Source of the DNA: Paragonimus westermani
Taxonomy: Eukaryota; Platyhelminthes; Trematoda; Plagiorchiida; Troglotrematidae
Direction of reading: 5' to 3'
DNA: 64,000 bases
Assembly (NCBI GenBank): GCA_008508345.1
Contig: QNGE01000132.1
Coordinates: 314,479 to 378,478, forward strand
In this document: piece by piece, positions 34,931-47,520 of the stretch
Layout: each line of letters starts with the position of its first letter
How positions within the stretch are numbered: the first letter of the stretch is position 1
Notes under the pieces: model-generated
The model's input: the letters and a program-made list of their open reading frames with translations, nothing else
The model's database searches: none
Told to the model about the DNA's origin: nothing
Program-made: the position numbers and the translations under genes

Positions 34931-37900
34931 GACGAAGTAGGCTCACTTTTGTGGAATACAACAGCAATAACTTAATCAAAAATAATTCAATAACGGGAAA
35001 TTGGTTTCAAAATCCTCTTAAAATTTTCTTAGAATGAAGATGCTCACCCCGACATTTGAAATCCGGTTCGAGAACTATGGTTGTCAAGTTGACAATCACT
35101 CACATTTGATCGCAGCGTTCGCATTCAGATAGACTTTCCAGCCAGCCTCTTTCGAAAAGAAGCACTAGACTCGAGTTTCNAACTTGAAAATAAACCAAAT
35201 CCCTGACTACTCATCAGTAATTATGATTGTGTTACGACTGTGGGCTTCATGCGTACTACGTTTTGCATACTTTATCCAACTGTCTAACTGACTGGCTGGA
35301 CTGAGCAATACGGCGAATTTTTGTGGATACGGTTTAATCAAATTAATGGTTGCTACTCAACAACAAGTGTTAGAAGAGTATAAGAAAACGTACGCATGCA
35401 TGTAGATGAACCGAGTCGACAGAATGACTCATGCAACTTTCGTTTTCAACTGTGAGTCAGCTGAAAAAAAACAGTAACATCCAATGACTAGTCGTTTCAT
35501 CCATTGGTGTAAATCAACACGAATATGGGCTGTAAATCGAACGCCGGTACGCACTGTGTCCATATTTCTCTAATGTCCGTTCAAAACCATGTAGCAATTA
35601 AACGTACTCCTGCCAGCGTGCACCAGGATAACGTGAGTCTGTCTTGGAAAAAATACTTTACTAAAACTAATAAGCAGTATTCGTTAAACAGGTTGTATTT
35701 CAAAATCCTGTCTTCCTTCACCAAGTTCTTTAACATAGGACGGACACTTTTATAGATGAACTGAAAATCCCGTCTGATTAAGACCAGGAAAACGTGTAAA
35801 AACTGCGCAAAACAATTATAGATCTAGTGATTTGCAAATGATTGAACCCTAGAAAGAAAACATAGGTCGTGCTCAACCATTCTGTATATGAAAGAGTGGG
35901 CGACTTTTCTGATTGGTACTGCTTTGCCAGTGAGTACCAGCTTTAATTCAAAATTACATAGCAATAATATTATTATATCCTGAAGTATCAAGTGAAAAAT
36001 AGTTTGAAGCAAATCCGAAAGGAACGGTCTCATTGAGTTATTATCCCATTTGCACAACCGGTCACACGTTCAATAGGATTAGGTCACTGAAAAGATATTT
36101 ACTTCATACCACTAAAAGTTATTTCGGAACATGTATCAGTTGAGGGTTGGAATAAATTTATTGGCCTTACACTTCAGATCTCGTAAACATTAGACCTATT
36201 TACATACAGGGACCACGTATATATGTATACTCACTAACGCATAACTTGCTGCCTGAAATATTTGTCATTTTGTATAATTCGCCGTGTTTTTAATATCTCA
36301 CGAAATGATATGACAAAGTGTCACGTACGGCTTCCATAGTGGACGTTTTGAAAGTGTTTAAGTCTTCATCTTCTGGAGAATGCTAGTAGTCTATGCACTG
36401 TGTAGAACACAAGTCTGTTACATTGTTATCTGAAATGATAGGTGTCTTTCTCAAGGACTAGTGTATTTAATGGTTAGGATCTCCCTATTTTGCTCTGTGT
36501 GTGCGTGCGTTTTCTTTGGTAGATCGCTAATCTGTTCAATAAGACTGCCAAAGTATAAGCTGACAAACCAAATCTAGTTCTGGACTAAAATTTTGGGACA
36601 CTTAATAGTCATTGTTGATTCTCACGGATTTCGGTGAGTTGAATTAAGCTGCCCTCGAACAATGACGACATATACTGCGAACTATTCAAGCTCTATTACC
36701 TAAGCACACAAATTAGCCACTAGATCCGCTTTCATCTACGGTGTCGTACCAACTCAGTCGGATACAATCAAACAAGCAGCTCACCAATGCGTGTGAGATC
36801 CGCACCCTTCAGTTTTATTGCCAAAATTCAAACTTAATTCCACGGGTTTTCATTCCCGTGCAGATAAAAACAGCCTCAGTTTGGTACACTTCCAATGTAC
36901 GATTTCTAATCAGAAGCAGATTTGCCTTCGGTCAGTTAAAATGGTGGATGGAATTTTTAAGCCACTGGAGTACAGTACACTCATCTTCTTTTGGTGTTGA
37001 TCCTCCAAAGCGTACATGTGAAGTGAATAGTTTCTTGGGATACGTAAAAAGACTGATTCGTATGCTTGCCTGTATTTCTCCCGTAGAATGTGTCACAACC
37101 GGTTATAACTCGTAACTGTGGGAATTTAAGAAAGATACGAAAGTGAAGATACACCAGAACTTGACCGATTCTGAAGGAGACACTCGCAGGTCTTGTTTAG
37201 ATACACTCCAGTAATGTGTAGATCAGCAACATATCTAGTCTGAGAAAGCAAACTTACCAACCGTCTTCTGCGGACCAGAAACTTCTGTTTAAGGCATCCG
37301 ATCCTCTTCCACTATGTGCAATAACGTTTATTGTGAAATACAATAGATTCACGATGACAATTAAGGTTAAAATGTCATGGTGTGATAAGCTGCTAAGTAT
37401 ATCTAACAACTGCTGAAAAAAACCAACCAGTGTATTTCATGCGGTGAATCGCCATTTCGGTGAGCAAATGTCAGTATTTATGACGATTCGCCCATGCGGG
37501 AAAAGTGAACACATTTGACTGCAAAATATCACATTCCTAATAATGCTGACACTTGAAAAATATTGTATCTCTAATAGGTTCCATTTGAATTTGCCACTGG
37601 AGAACAGACGTATTGCGACAAAGTTTTCGACTTGTCTAATTTGGTTTTTCGATACGTGGAATCTTAAATCATTTTACATATCAAAATTTGTCATGCCATA
37701 TTGTGAACTAGATATCACGCAACATGAATGTAACCCGCGCATTTCCATAAACTCTGTGGCCAATCCCTTTCGGAAAGAAGCCTGATACACGTTGTTTGCT
37801 TCTGATGGAGCTTGTCATCCAGTGCACACATTGTTAGGTGCAGAATCTGGACTTCAGCCACACTTTCCCGGAACTAGCTACAGATTAAGCACCATCGATG

Positions 37901-38363
37901 TAGGACGTCCACATGTTGGAGTAGTCCTGGTTGTAGGGTAATTGACTGAAATTACGTTACGATGTCTACTGCCGAGTGGACAACTCCAGCATTATACATA
38001 GACAACTACGGCTGAGCGTTTATATGCGCTAAGTCATGCATGGTTGGTGTGAGTTTAGTGGCGTGGCAGTCAATACGTAGTCACCTGAAGGTTTGACTGG
38101 AGTTCAAATACTGGCGAAATTTAATGCGAGCGAACCTCGGACCCAATGATTCTTACCTAAAGAGGCTCGTTGAATAAACCGCTGAAATGCAAATGGTGTA
38201 ATTAGTTGTGATTGCCTTTCAGTTTTTCCCTTCTGTTTTCAATCAACTGTATTTTATTTCTGTTCAAATACAAACCTTGTTCACTTTACCTCATAAGCCA
38301 TTCTTTCCTTCACCGCACATTTGTGTTCGTGTTCTATTGTGTCCCTCCTTTGATTGCTGTCAG
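34931..38363. other. No gene recognised; one undetermined base
   Basis: A 124-codon plus-strand frame (36741-37115) has no clear domain; a faint resemblance of EVNSFLGYVKRLIRM to a gypsy RT block was not pursued. Position 35180 is N. The end (about 38200-38363) is unusually pyrimidine-rich and contains two acceptor-like sites. Confidence 0.5.
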
Positions 38364-38402
38364 ATTCAGTAACGTTGTCAACTCAAATCTGAAAATGCTA
38401 AC
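38364..38402 (+). CDS. Candidate 39-bp micro-exon (weak)
   Basis: A long pyrimidine-rich tract ending ATTGCTGTCAG precedes, and a near-consensus donor GTAAGTGTC follows. The 39 bases are divisible by three and open in a frame reading FSNVVNSNLKML, with phase 2 at both ends. Short exons with lengths divisible by three are a known feature of fluke micro-exon genes, but no partner exon is proven here. Confidence 0.22.
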
Positions 38403-38436
38403 GTAAGTGTCTCCACTCCTCTGGTGAAACACTTTG

Positions 38437-38468
38437 CAGGATATCCTTCGTGAGGCTAGGATATCCTG
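38437..38468. repeat. Perfect 11-bp hairpin, nested in a 7-bp outer stem
   Basis: CAGGATATCCT, a 10-base loop (TCGTGAGGCT), then AGGATATCCTG. Outside it, ACTTTGC and GCAAAGT could form a second stem. It lies just downstream of the candidate donor at 38403. Function unknown. Confidence 0.8.
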
Positions 38469-39785
38469 ATCGCACCTCGGCAAAGTCGTGTCCTGCGTTC
38501 AATTGTAACGACTGTTAACCGCGTTGCTTAGCAGATCTAATTAAGGTTTAGTGATCAAGACGACCAATATAGCAACGGATCTTCTTCTTGTGTCAAATTA
38601 TCCGCCAAGTTTTGGTATACCAGTGACGTTCATGTGCCCATTCGCTTGAAAGACAGTTAGTAAACTTAACTGGCCACAGTGTTTATGAGAATTTTTAGCT
38701 CCATTATCAACTTCATAAGAAGGACACCAAAAATTGTTAATCATCTACCAACGAACAGGGTCACGTATAACGAACTGTTAGTCAGAGATAATCCGTAACA
38801 CTTCAGTTCTACAGTCTTGTTGGTATAAGTCCACATGGGGTTCCATTGGCCCAGGTCAGTTCAGCTTACCGCCATACAAACCATGTGAGGCGTCGCTTTG
38901 TCCATGACAGTTATTATTCTGTCCAAGTTTTCGTTGACACTAGAGCATGATATGTTTCGCCCTTAGGAGTTTTTCTACGCATGATTCGAACTATTCTTAG
39001 ATAGACAATGAACAGGAAAAGCGGTAATGTTCAGAATGGCTTCGCGTTGACAAATTATGGTGCTCGTCCATTTTTCTGTAGTGTTTCGTCTTCATTCGAA
39101 TCCATCTTCGTGTCTCATGCCAGCAGGTGTAAGGTAACTCCAAACATATTAAACTGTAAAGAACTGAATGAGTCCAAGACAGAAATCGATTAGAGGCTTC
39201 AGAAGAGAAGAAAAGTTGAGTTAGTTTTTGTTTTGAGCCATTTGTGTCTTGAAAATTAATTTTCAGCCATTATGCTTTTCAACCCGGTTTGTACTAAAAT
39301 GCATGATATTTCTCCTTATCTGAAATTTCGAAGATTTGCTGCTCGCCAACTTCAACATCAGACCAGATCTATATAAATAGCCAGTTGTCAAAATATGTGT
39401 TCTGGCAAACCATTTGCTAATTTCCGTGGCGCACGGTTACAAACCCACCCTAGAACTAATCGATGAAAGATTGTGAACTTCTCTACTAGTTTGCACTTCC
39501 AGCTGTCATTGAGATTCAGCAGACATGACCAAGGTAGACGTCAGTGTGTCACCTACCATCACGTCATCCGCTCTCCTTCCATAACTCTCTCATTGATTTT
39601 CAGAGAGTACTTCGTCACGTGTGTAAGATGGCTCTGCAAATAAGAGTAAAGGTGGCTCAGTCACTTCGGCCGCTGTTAGGATATTGAACACCTGGATAAT
39701 TTATCCGCGGCAATTATTCTTTTGATAACCCAATCGGAAACAACTCACCCCACTGACATGATAGCCACACATGATTCTTCCCTAG
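38469..39785. other. No gene recognised
   Basis: Short frames only, none with a recognisable domain. The end carries an acceptor-like ATTCTTCCCTAG before the next candidate exon. Confidence 0.5.
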
Positions 39786-39886
39786 ACATTTCCACACGTG
39801 GACGTTCCAACTCACACAATTCATCCAGTCGGTTGTATCTGGGAAAAGTAGTGGTCGATACCGATATGTGTGTGAGATCTCTTCAG
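39786..39886 (+). CDS. Candidate coding exon (weak)
   Basis: Bounded by TTCCCTAG and CTTCAG/GTAAGC. Two frames are open across it. One lies in a longer open frame reading STRGRSNSHNSSSRLYLGK; the other (HFHTWTFQLTQFIQSVV) would be phase-compatible with the candidate micro-exon at 38364-38402. No domain recognised. Confidence 0.2.
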
Positions 39887-41894
39887 GTAAGCAAAGAGCA
39901 CAATCACAGTGGTCGGTTAATACACGGTAGAAAAATAATCCATACTGGTGTGCGCTTAGCGGTGGTTGATCTAAAGTTCGTGTACTTGTCTTGCTTCAGT
40001 TCTCATTTGAACCAGCCCCATGTGAAACTCGTGTATAATCTGTGTAAAACGCAAACTATCAAGGTTATCAGGAGGTGATGTGAAATATCGTTTACCATTT
40101 GTTCATCAAATCAGTTGAAGTGTGAGTGTCACTCGATCACCATCTTTTGGCAAGTGCCTCTTTGATGAGAAGAGTGTGAAGTTATTCAATGGAATCAGTG
40201 CATTTCATAACGAATGAAATTAATTTGCCTCAAAAAGACTTAAACCAAGAGTGAACTGACCTAGAATAAATCATCTCGGGGACCATTTTCGCAAAGGGGG
40301 AATTAACTAAAACGAATTAACCCTGGTTGACTGTGAATGAAGAATTCGTTGGAATAAATTAGGCACTAGCTGTGAAAGTGCCTATCGAGGGTCTATTCTA
40401 AAAAGACAGTCAGAAAGATTAAAAGTGAGATTAAACGAACGAAATTAAAGCGCATAAATCCAAATCACACATTTTTGGCGAATATCGTCGCTGCAGCACA
40501 GAACCAGTAAGCGCTATCTGCACAGATTAAATTTGAAGGCAAAACAGACGTAACGTGAATAGTTATAATTGATATGTTTTATGATCTAAGACTGCATACA
40601 TTGCTGAAAAATAGTGAGGATATTTTGTGACGTATCACGTTAAATCAAATCAAATCACGTCGAAAAGTGAGAACTTCAAAATGTCTCTAGCAGGTGAATA
40701 TCTTGAAAATGTTCGCTATCCAGTTTCCGGGTTACTTTTCGTCTTGAGTTTTTCAAGGTTATTGTGAAACTGCGTCAGGTTGAAAAAAAACAGAGAACCA
40801 TCAGAATGAACAGTCGCCTACTGACATTTGAAAGTAAACCTTGTTGAAGATATGTGTATACATTCTTGGCGATCACGAATACCAGTATGACTAGAAACGA
40901 ACAAAATTTGTAGATAGGCGACTCACACGTTTCTAATCACTGTAAATTCAATGTAACTGAAAAGACCATCCTATCATTGATCTAGAACAAAGTTTTCAAT
41001 GTGTGGTCAAAAGTCCGAAACAACTTACCGGAGAGCGTTATCACCAACATAGTCGTGAGCTTGCGTTCACAAGTCAAAGCATACTGTTGTAAGCCATAAA
41101 CAGTTAAAAATCTGTTGCCATTTTAGTGACAATTGATAACATGAAGTAACTCTACTGGCTCCCAGTTGAGCACTGTTAGTCAACGGATTGTGACAGATTT
41201 AGAATCTTGTTTTCCGGTCACATTTGAAGAACGTCGAAAATCTGCTGGCGGTGATTATCCTTACAAATGGACGACGAAATATCAACGAAATATCAATGTG
41301 GCCAAAAACGTCGTGTGTTAGACCTACTAACAAACCCGGCAAAACCTCTTTGGAGAGAGAATAGAAACATTATCCCCAAATGTCGAAACGAGCTTTTGAC
41401 AGAGGGTGGGGAATTGTGTGGACGAGGCATAAATATGGAGATGGAACAGCACCTGGAGAGGTTCGCGAAATCGAGACAGTGCATGATGTAAAAATTAATC
41501 TAAGTCGTTATGAGAAAAGGTTGAATACTCTATGCACTGAGAGGAATGAACAGTAACAAAATAACTTCACAGTAGTTGTAGGATTCAGGATCCAGAAACG
41601 TCATGCTACTCAGGGCCGACGAAGCTGAGTGGGCAAGACAGGACAGTTCGGCGACAGTGGGCCGAGGGTGACAGTGTGTAATCCACTGGGGATCACTCTA
41701 GTTGCTTCGAAACGGTACACTCTTCCCGACCATTATTCTTAGCAAAAAACCCAACACGACCGACTCGTATGCAATCAGTTGAATTTTGGACGTGCCCTGA
41801 ATTGGTATTGATGTAGTGCGTGCAATCCTGTAAGTCTCAGTCATTTTTGTGGTAAAACCTAGTCCTGCAATCTATTAGTTAAAGTCACGAGTGT
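39887..41894. other. No gene recognised
   Basis: Short frames only. The 41267-41491 (+) frame, 74 codons, is charged (RENRNIIPKCRNELLTEGG) but matches nothing I know and lacks splice context. Confidence 0.5.
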
Positions 41895-41998
41895 TAATGA
41901 GATTTTGATTGCCACATTCTTGAGGAATGTCATCGGAGGTGGTTGAAACGTTGAGTATTACGATCTGCTCGTAGCGTTTTGCCTTTACCAGCCCATCT
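41895..41998 (+). repeat. Copy E of ~100-bp hammerhead-like repeat (diverged)
   Basis: Contains TTGAGGA where the best copy has CTGAGGA, then GGTTGAAACGTTGAGTATTA and CTGCTCGTAGCGTTTTG. Most diverged of the five copies; the first core cytosine is T. Confidence 0.65.
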
Positions 41999-42958
41999 AT
42001 GAATATTGAGAGAAAACACCTATTTTTGTGCCTCATATCAACGTGCAAGCAAAATGAAGCAATTTTTGTTGAAGGAATTTCAACAACAAAGAAACCTGTT
42101 GCTGGTGGATGTTCTGCTATTAAATTCTGCGAAACTGCAGTAGCAAGTGGATCTATGTTGTGACCTATACTCAGTGAGAGTGGCGTCACAAGTCATCAGG
42201 ATAACATTCGATCGTTCGTTTGGTTCAGTCAATGTTCACGTTCCATACAACTAGATCGTGCAAAGTAGGGGAAGAACTAACGTGGTATGTGAGCAAAAAC
42301 TTTTGCGAACAAACGTCGGGGACATCGTCCAGCGTCGTTATCGTACAGTAAACTAGATCCGACTTCATAGTTTTGTCCACACGATAGAACGATGTACGTT
42401 TAGTCACTGACATTACCTGCAACAGTGAATCATACTGGAATGATCATCCCATGAGGAATGCATAAGATGACGCACGTTTAAACCGCGTTTCTTGACTGTA
42501 AAAAGACTTCGTAGGCAGATCGTATGATAAGTTAGAAGAGACTCAATTGTGAGAAATGTGGGTTTCAGCTAAATTCAACCAAGCTACAGCAACTTCATGC
42601 ATAAATCTGACAGGTGTTCTACCAAATGAGCCACGAAATCATGCCGAGAGCTCAGGAATCTCACATTTGGTTCGGGCGTCCACTATTCACAGTCGCATCA
42701 TGGTGCAATACTTTCCTGTCAAGATGGCGTGAAGTGAATCTAAGTCAGCTGTGCATGTGGCCCACGTTCCTACGACAAGGTACGGCGCCAAGTAACCAAA
42801 ATCTTTCCAACCATTCTGTATTTCTTGTTTAGAAGTGTGTAGGTATAGGGGTCCTCAACAGATTCCCCATGCTAACAAAATGAATTGTGACTGCGCGTTA
42901 GCATGCCGCAATGTTTCCATCCACATCCGGATAACTTTCTGCTACGCCAGTGATTATT
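41999..42958. other. No gene recognised
   Basis: The minus-strand frame 41875-42189 overlaps the repeat and is not a gene. The 42225-42422 (minus) and 42614-42832 (+) frames carry no recognisable domain. Confidence 0.5.
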
Positions 42959-43063
42959 TTTGATCTATCAGTCTCATGGCGACTTCTGAAACTGTCAAAC
43001 TTCTGATGAANTTTGATCTATCAGTCTCATGGCGACTTCTGAAACTGTCAAACTTCTGATGAA
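42959..43063. repeat. Exact 52-bp direct duplication around a single N (assembly seam)
   Basis: The 52 bases at 42959-43010 recur exactly at 43012-43063, separated only by the N at 43011. This is what an unmerged overlap between two contig ends looks like. The duplication is therefore probably artificial. Confidence 0.9.
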
Positions 43064-43224
43064 CTAGAAATCTTCTACACAGCTGTTAATGAATATATAT
43101 TATTTAACTTCACCTATTTGCATCACTCCACGGGCTTGCCAGAATGTGATTCTCTGCACCACTGGACAAAACGGAAACCAGTTGGAAATCGCCATATACT
43201 CTGTTCTTGTTGAAGATATACGCT

Positions 43225-44010
43225 GTGGATGTCATAGAATGTGACTGCGTATTTGGTACGATACAACGGAAGGTGTATCGTAAGGCAACCTGGACGGGTC
43301 AGTATACAAATTTCAACAGTTTTGTACCACTCAAACAAAAAAATAACCTAATTCGATGTCTGATAGATACGGCCACGAAAATATGTTCGAGCGATAGCAT
43401 CGAAGAGGAAAGACAGTTTATATCTAATACACTCGTTGAAAATGGCTATCCGGAACAATTAATTCGTAAAAAGTATGTTAAAAAGCGCTAAGATAGATAA
43501 ACCACAAACTGCAGACATAAAGTCTCTGTATATTTCCTCGTCCTTCAAGGGTGATAGTGTCGCTGAAACCGTAACCAAGAAGCTTGGTGTAGCAAACAAT
43601 AAGAAGTTTTTCGCAGCTCAACTACGCGTTCAGTTTGTCTCCACGCCAGTATTGCACTCCCAGTTGAAAGATATATTGCCTGTTCATGCCGCCTCTTTTT
43701 GTGTTTACCGTTTCGTTTGTTTCTGTGGAACAAGCTACATAGGTCGCACAACACGGCGATTATCCGAACGCATTTGGGAGCACCAACCTGTATGGTTGAC
43801 GCGAGGATCGACAAGGCCCTGTTCGTCTGCGGTCGCCACTCATTTGATCGAGTCAAATCATCTGATAAATCAGACCGATTCGTTCAAGCCGATCTACTGA
43901 ATATGTGGGATACAATCGAAATAGGTCAANGAATGACTGCGCAGATGTTATTCATCCGTTTTGTTCGATTGAATGGATCGGTTAACCCACACCTGAAGTC
44001 AGTCAAGTAA
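43225..44010 (+). mobile_element. Penelope-like element fragment: end of RT and GIY-YIG endonuclease domain
   Basis: Frame 1 (to 43491) has GTIQRKVYRKATWTGQYTNF and SFVPLKQKNNLIRCL, the block that follows the PLE RT catalytic site. After a shift at about 43475, frame 2 has LYISSSFKGDSVAETVTKK (the FKGD pre-endonuclease block). It then gives the GIY-YIG domain: CVYRFVCFCGTSYIGRTTRR followed by LSERIWEH, with Tyr, YIG, Arg and the EH motif all present. A final shift leads to the tail ending at about 44010. Position 43930 is N, within the tail. The best preserved GIY-YIG domain in the window, but the RT catalytic half is absent, so it is not autonomous. Confidence 0.88.
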
Positions 44011-47000
44011 TTTCGGCAAACGAGATACCGACCGGAGTTTTCGAATTGTTTAGCCATCAGTGATCAGATTTGCACTTTCAAAAAATTTATTTACAAATCC
44101 CTCACTTAAAGAATGAACACTGAATTTTCAGGATCTATATACTTGCCAGATATCCTGTGGGTGACAGACGTTGGTTCCAAGTCTGTCTACTCGCCTCTCC
44201 CATTAGTTTACCTTAACATGATGTTGACTGTAATCATATGGGGTTTCGGGACAATATGACACACTGTCCTGTAACCTCATTGAGTCGGGTGTGATAGCCA
44301 ACTATTCGATCCTATGCTCCTCTCACATGTAGTATTGTGATTGGAAAAAATATACTTCGTTCCTTTCAAGCTAACTGAGTAAACGTATTTATTTAGAGTT
44401 GGATTACTAATCTTGTTTTTCGTTGATGTGCCCAGGGACAATTTGTGCGATACAAGAGGAGTATGATTTTTTTCCGTTTGTGTTCAGATATGCCAACTGT
44501 TTTCTCCCTTTTGTATAAATTGTACACTAATCCATATTGGACATACACCGAAGTTGGAATAGAGAGGCATGTACTGCTAAACAGAGAATAGCTGCTTCGT
44601 TTTTCAAACTTCCATCAAGATGCCGTACGATTCATCACGACCAGCTGTTGTGAACAGAGTGATCGCACACGCAGCTGTGATACGTGTAGTGCTTCTTCCG
44701 AGATATTTGAAATGGTGTTAGTTGGACTCCTGTATACTGTATTGTGTTTGTTCGTACGTTCTTCTCACATGAATATGGAAGCCAAACCGGGAGCGTAATG
44801 TACCTCTGTGGTCCGATGGCAAAACATAGGAGCTTTGTAGTCCTCAAGGGTGATCAGTCCTGGATGTCTGTTCTTTGCTGGGAGGCTGGTTTCTTAGTGC
44901 ACATGGGTGATCCCGTGACAAAAACAACACAATTCACAACCGCATGGTGTTTTCATGTTCTCAAGTTCATTTCCGTCCAACGGCTGGGATGTGTCGTGTA
45001 CTAGCAGTTAACCCGAATTTCTTCAGGACAGCCACGTTGATTCAACCCCGATCCGATGAGTTATCCTTGCTATCGTAATCTTACTGGGAATCTGCATTTG
45101 CCGAGGAATGCGAAAACGGATTTGTGTGACGAGTGCACACTGAATTCGTGGCAGCTGCATGACAGGCAAACTGAAGTCAATGGTTGTATCACTGATGTAA
45201 TATCCACTTTCCTACCGAAATGTTAACACTTATGAAGTGCAGGGAGTTAACCCAAATGAACACCTCTGATTCGTGTCATCTGCGTGAGGCCTGTTAACCG
45301 ATGCCACGTGAAAAACTGCTAGAAAATGAGTGATCCTCATTGTTGCGCTTGTTGAGGTACGTCTGGTACGTTTGTGGGCTTATATTTGTTATGATGTGGA
45401 GCGATGGATTCTTCGAAGCATGTTTGGTTTGTTTGTAGAAATCCAATGCTAAATTTGTTTGTTTGTCTGTGTTGTGTGCTGTAACGAAACCTGATGGATT
45501 TTGTGCCACAACTGCATATAAAATGTTTTCTTTGAATACTCATCACTGCTTATCTATCAACACATTCTTTTCCGGAATTGTTTGACACGCTGTCACCTTC
45601 ATCTGTACCAGATTGTTTTAATGAGCTCATTCTCCGTTGACTGGTGGCTATTTGTGAGCTCGTTTTCGATTATTCTATTTTAAAGACTTTTGCCGGATAT
45701 TGTGTTTATCCGATTAATTCGCATTTAATGTGGGAGAGCATTTTTACAGTAATTTTTTCAATCAGCACCATCCAAATTCTAATTATTTTTCTCGTCTTTT
45801 CGGCCGTTACTTGGACTTGAAAGTTAATCCCGTTGACCTGACCATTAGAAGAGACGTTGGTGGAATCGAGTACGCGTTACTCAGCGAATTATACCAAGTC
45901 GCCGAAGGGTGATTTATCATTCATCGTGAGACTCTTTTAAATGTAATTTGTAGATGTGATGTTCCCCCAACCTCGGTTCAACAAATTCTCATTAGCCCTA
46001 CCCTCACTGAAGGACGGCTAAACAACCGGATTCCTAACACACAAACAATACCTATAGGATTGTGTACGGTTTGATAGCAGTAAAGTCAGTCGACCGGCTA
46101 TGATGAAAATTGCTTCCACAAATCTACAGGTGCTCCGTCCACGCCTGTCTAACGGCAAACAGATTCCCCCCCCCCAAAAAAAATGGTGCGGTGACGATGA
46201 ACAGAACCAACCAGTTGCACTGATTCATTCTTTGGCGCCTACCACGCTTTTCATCGTAGTCCAGACATCTTTGTTTATACCAACTGATTTCTAGCCAGTA
46301 CTTGCTGACATTCAGTTTTAGGCCACCGTTTTCTGTGTGCAGCTATGATGACTATCCGCATCGGAAAGTAGAAAGTACGCACGATGTTTACCTCGCCCAC
46401 CAGATGCATCCTTTGTACGCTGTACACCGAATAAAAATCTCTATTGCTTCCTTGAAAAGTGTAGACATGGCTACTAGTAAGGCCTTCCAATCAGTCAATG
46501 CAGCTGTTCTTGCAAACTGATGTCAACGGATACCTGCTGTGTGTACAAGCAGACAGGTTGTTGTGCTTCGAAGTTGAGGCTAAGCACAAATTAGATAGTG
46601 GAAGGTCAGTACGCTGCACAGCCACTGAGATATATCGACTGGATTATACCAACCACATCTGCACAGTCTAGATCAGACCAGCGGACTATGTAACCCTAGA
46701 CGGTTGAGCCAACTGTAATGTAGTATTGGTCAATTGCATTAAACAAGATGAGCGTATGAAAACCGTGGAGCAACCATAACATTTCGAACTTTTGAATTAG
46801 TTGCTCATTAATTCCGGCGTATAGTTGTACAACCTACTGTACAACTTGACAGCAGAACGCACAGTCAATTCAATTCGCGTACGGAAAAAACCCTTAATTT
46901 AAAGCTGTGTGAACAGCTCACACGCAAATTAATTGACATACTTCATCGGTTTGCCCAGAAGTTGACTCTCCTATGCACCATGGATCGTCAACTGTGTGGG

Positions 47001-47406
47001 CAGTCTGACATGTGAATTTTCTCGCGGTTTGACTTCAAAAACGATATAAAATCAAACACTAACAGTTGAAAAATCAGACAACTGAGTGTGACTATTAAGT
47101 AGAATCTCTGTTGCACAAACGTTATATTTCGTGCCAAATTAAACTGCCGTACCATTCGTTTTCCCAACAACGCGTAAAACAACTCAATCTGTTGTCTCTT
47201 CTATACATTCTTACCTAAACAGGAATCACTTTACAATAAAATAAAGACGGAGGAACCAATAAATGCTCCCAAACTAGTGTAACCAGCTGTGTACGAATAA
47301 CATTCAACATCCAACCTGATCGCATTATCAATAAGTGGGCTTGACATTAGCAAGGAATACCAATCCACGGAGGGCAAACAAATTGTACATTCGGTGATCT
47401 GCTTAC
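44011..47406. other. No gene recognised
   Basis: Frames of 60-86 codons without domain signatures (44744-45004 +, 45294-45546 minus, 45730-45912 +). The last reads YFSRLFGRYLDLKVNPVD and is mildly exon-like but lacks good splice sites. A C-run followed by an A-run lies near 46167-46183. Confidence 0.5.
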
Positions 47407-47520
47407 CTGACGTTTTTGAACTTTGTATAGAACACACAAAGTTCCCGAACGCAAAAACTTATCACAATTTTCAGTGTATGGCGACAAATCATTACCGACT
47501 GCTTTTTGGACACTTCTGTC
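47407..47520 (-). CDS. Candidate 114-bp phase-0 exon (weak)
   Basis: On the minus strand, CTTGATTCAG precedes and CGTCAG/GTAAGC follows exactly 38 codons, open in the phase-0 frame. The text includes DLSPYTENCDKFLRSGTLCV. Both boundaries fall between codons, which is suggestive, but the polypyrimidine tract is poor and no domain is recognised. Confidence 0.25.

Noticed and set aside
36741..37115. 124-codon plus-strand frame with EVNSFLGYVKRLIRM, faintly like a gypsy RT/RNase H junction
   Set aside because: Only one weak block matches and the neighbouring RT blocks are absent.
41875..42189. 104-codon minus-strand frame
   Set aside because: Overlaps repeat copy E on the opposite strand and has no domain.
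45730..45912. 60-codon plus-strand frame YFSRLFGRYLDLKVNPVD as an exon
   Set aside because: Weak donor and acceptor, no recognised domain; left as an unassigned frame.
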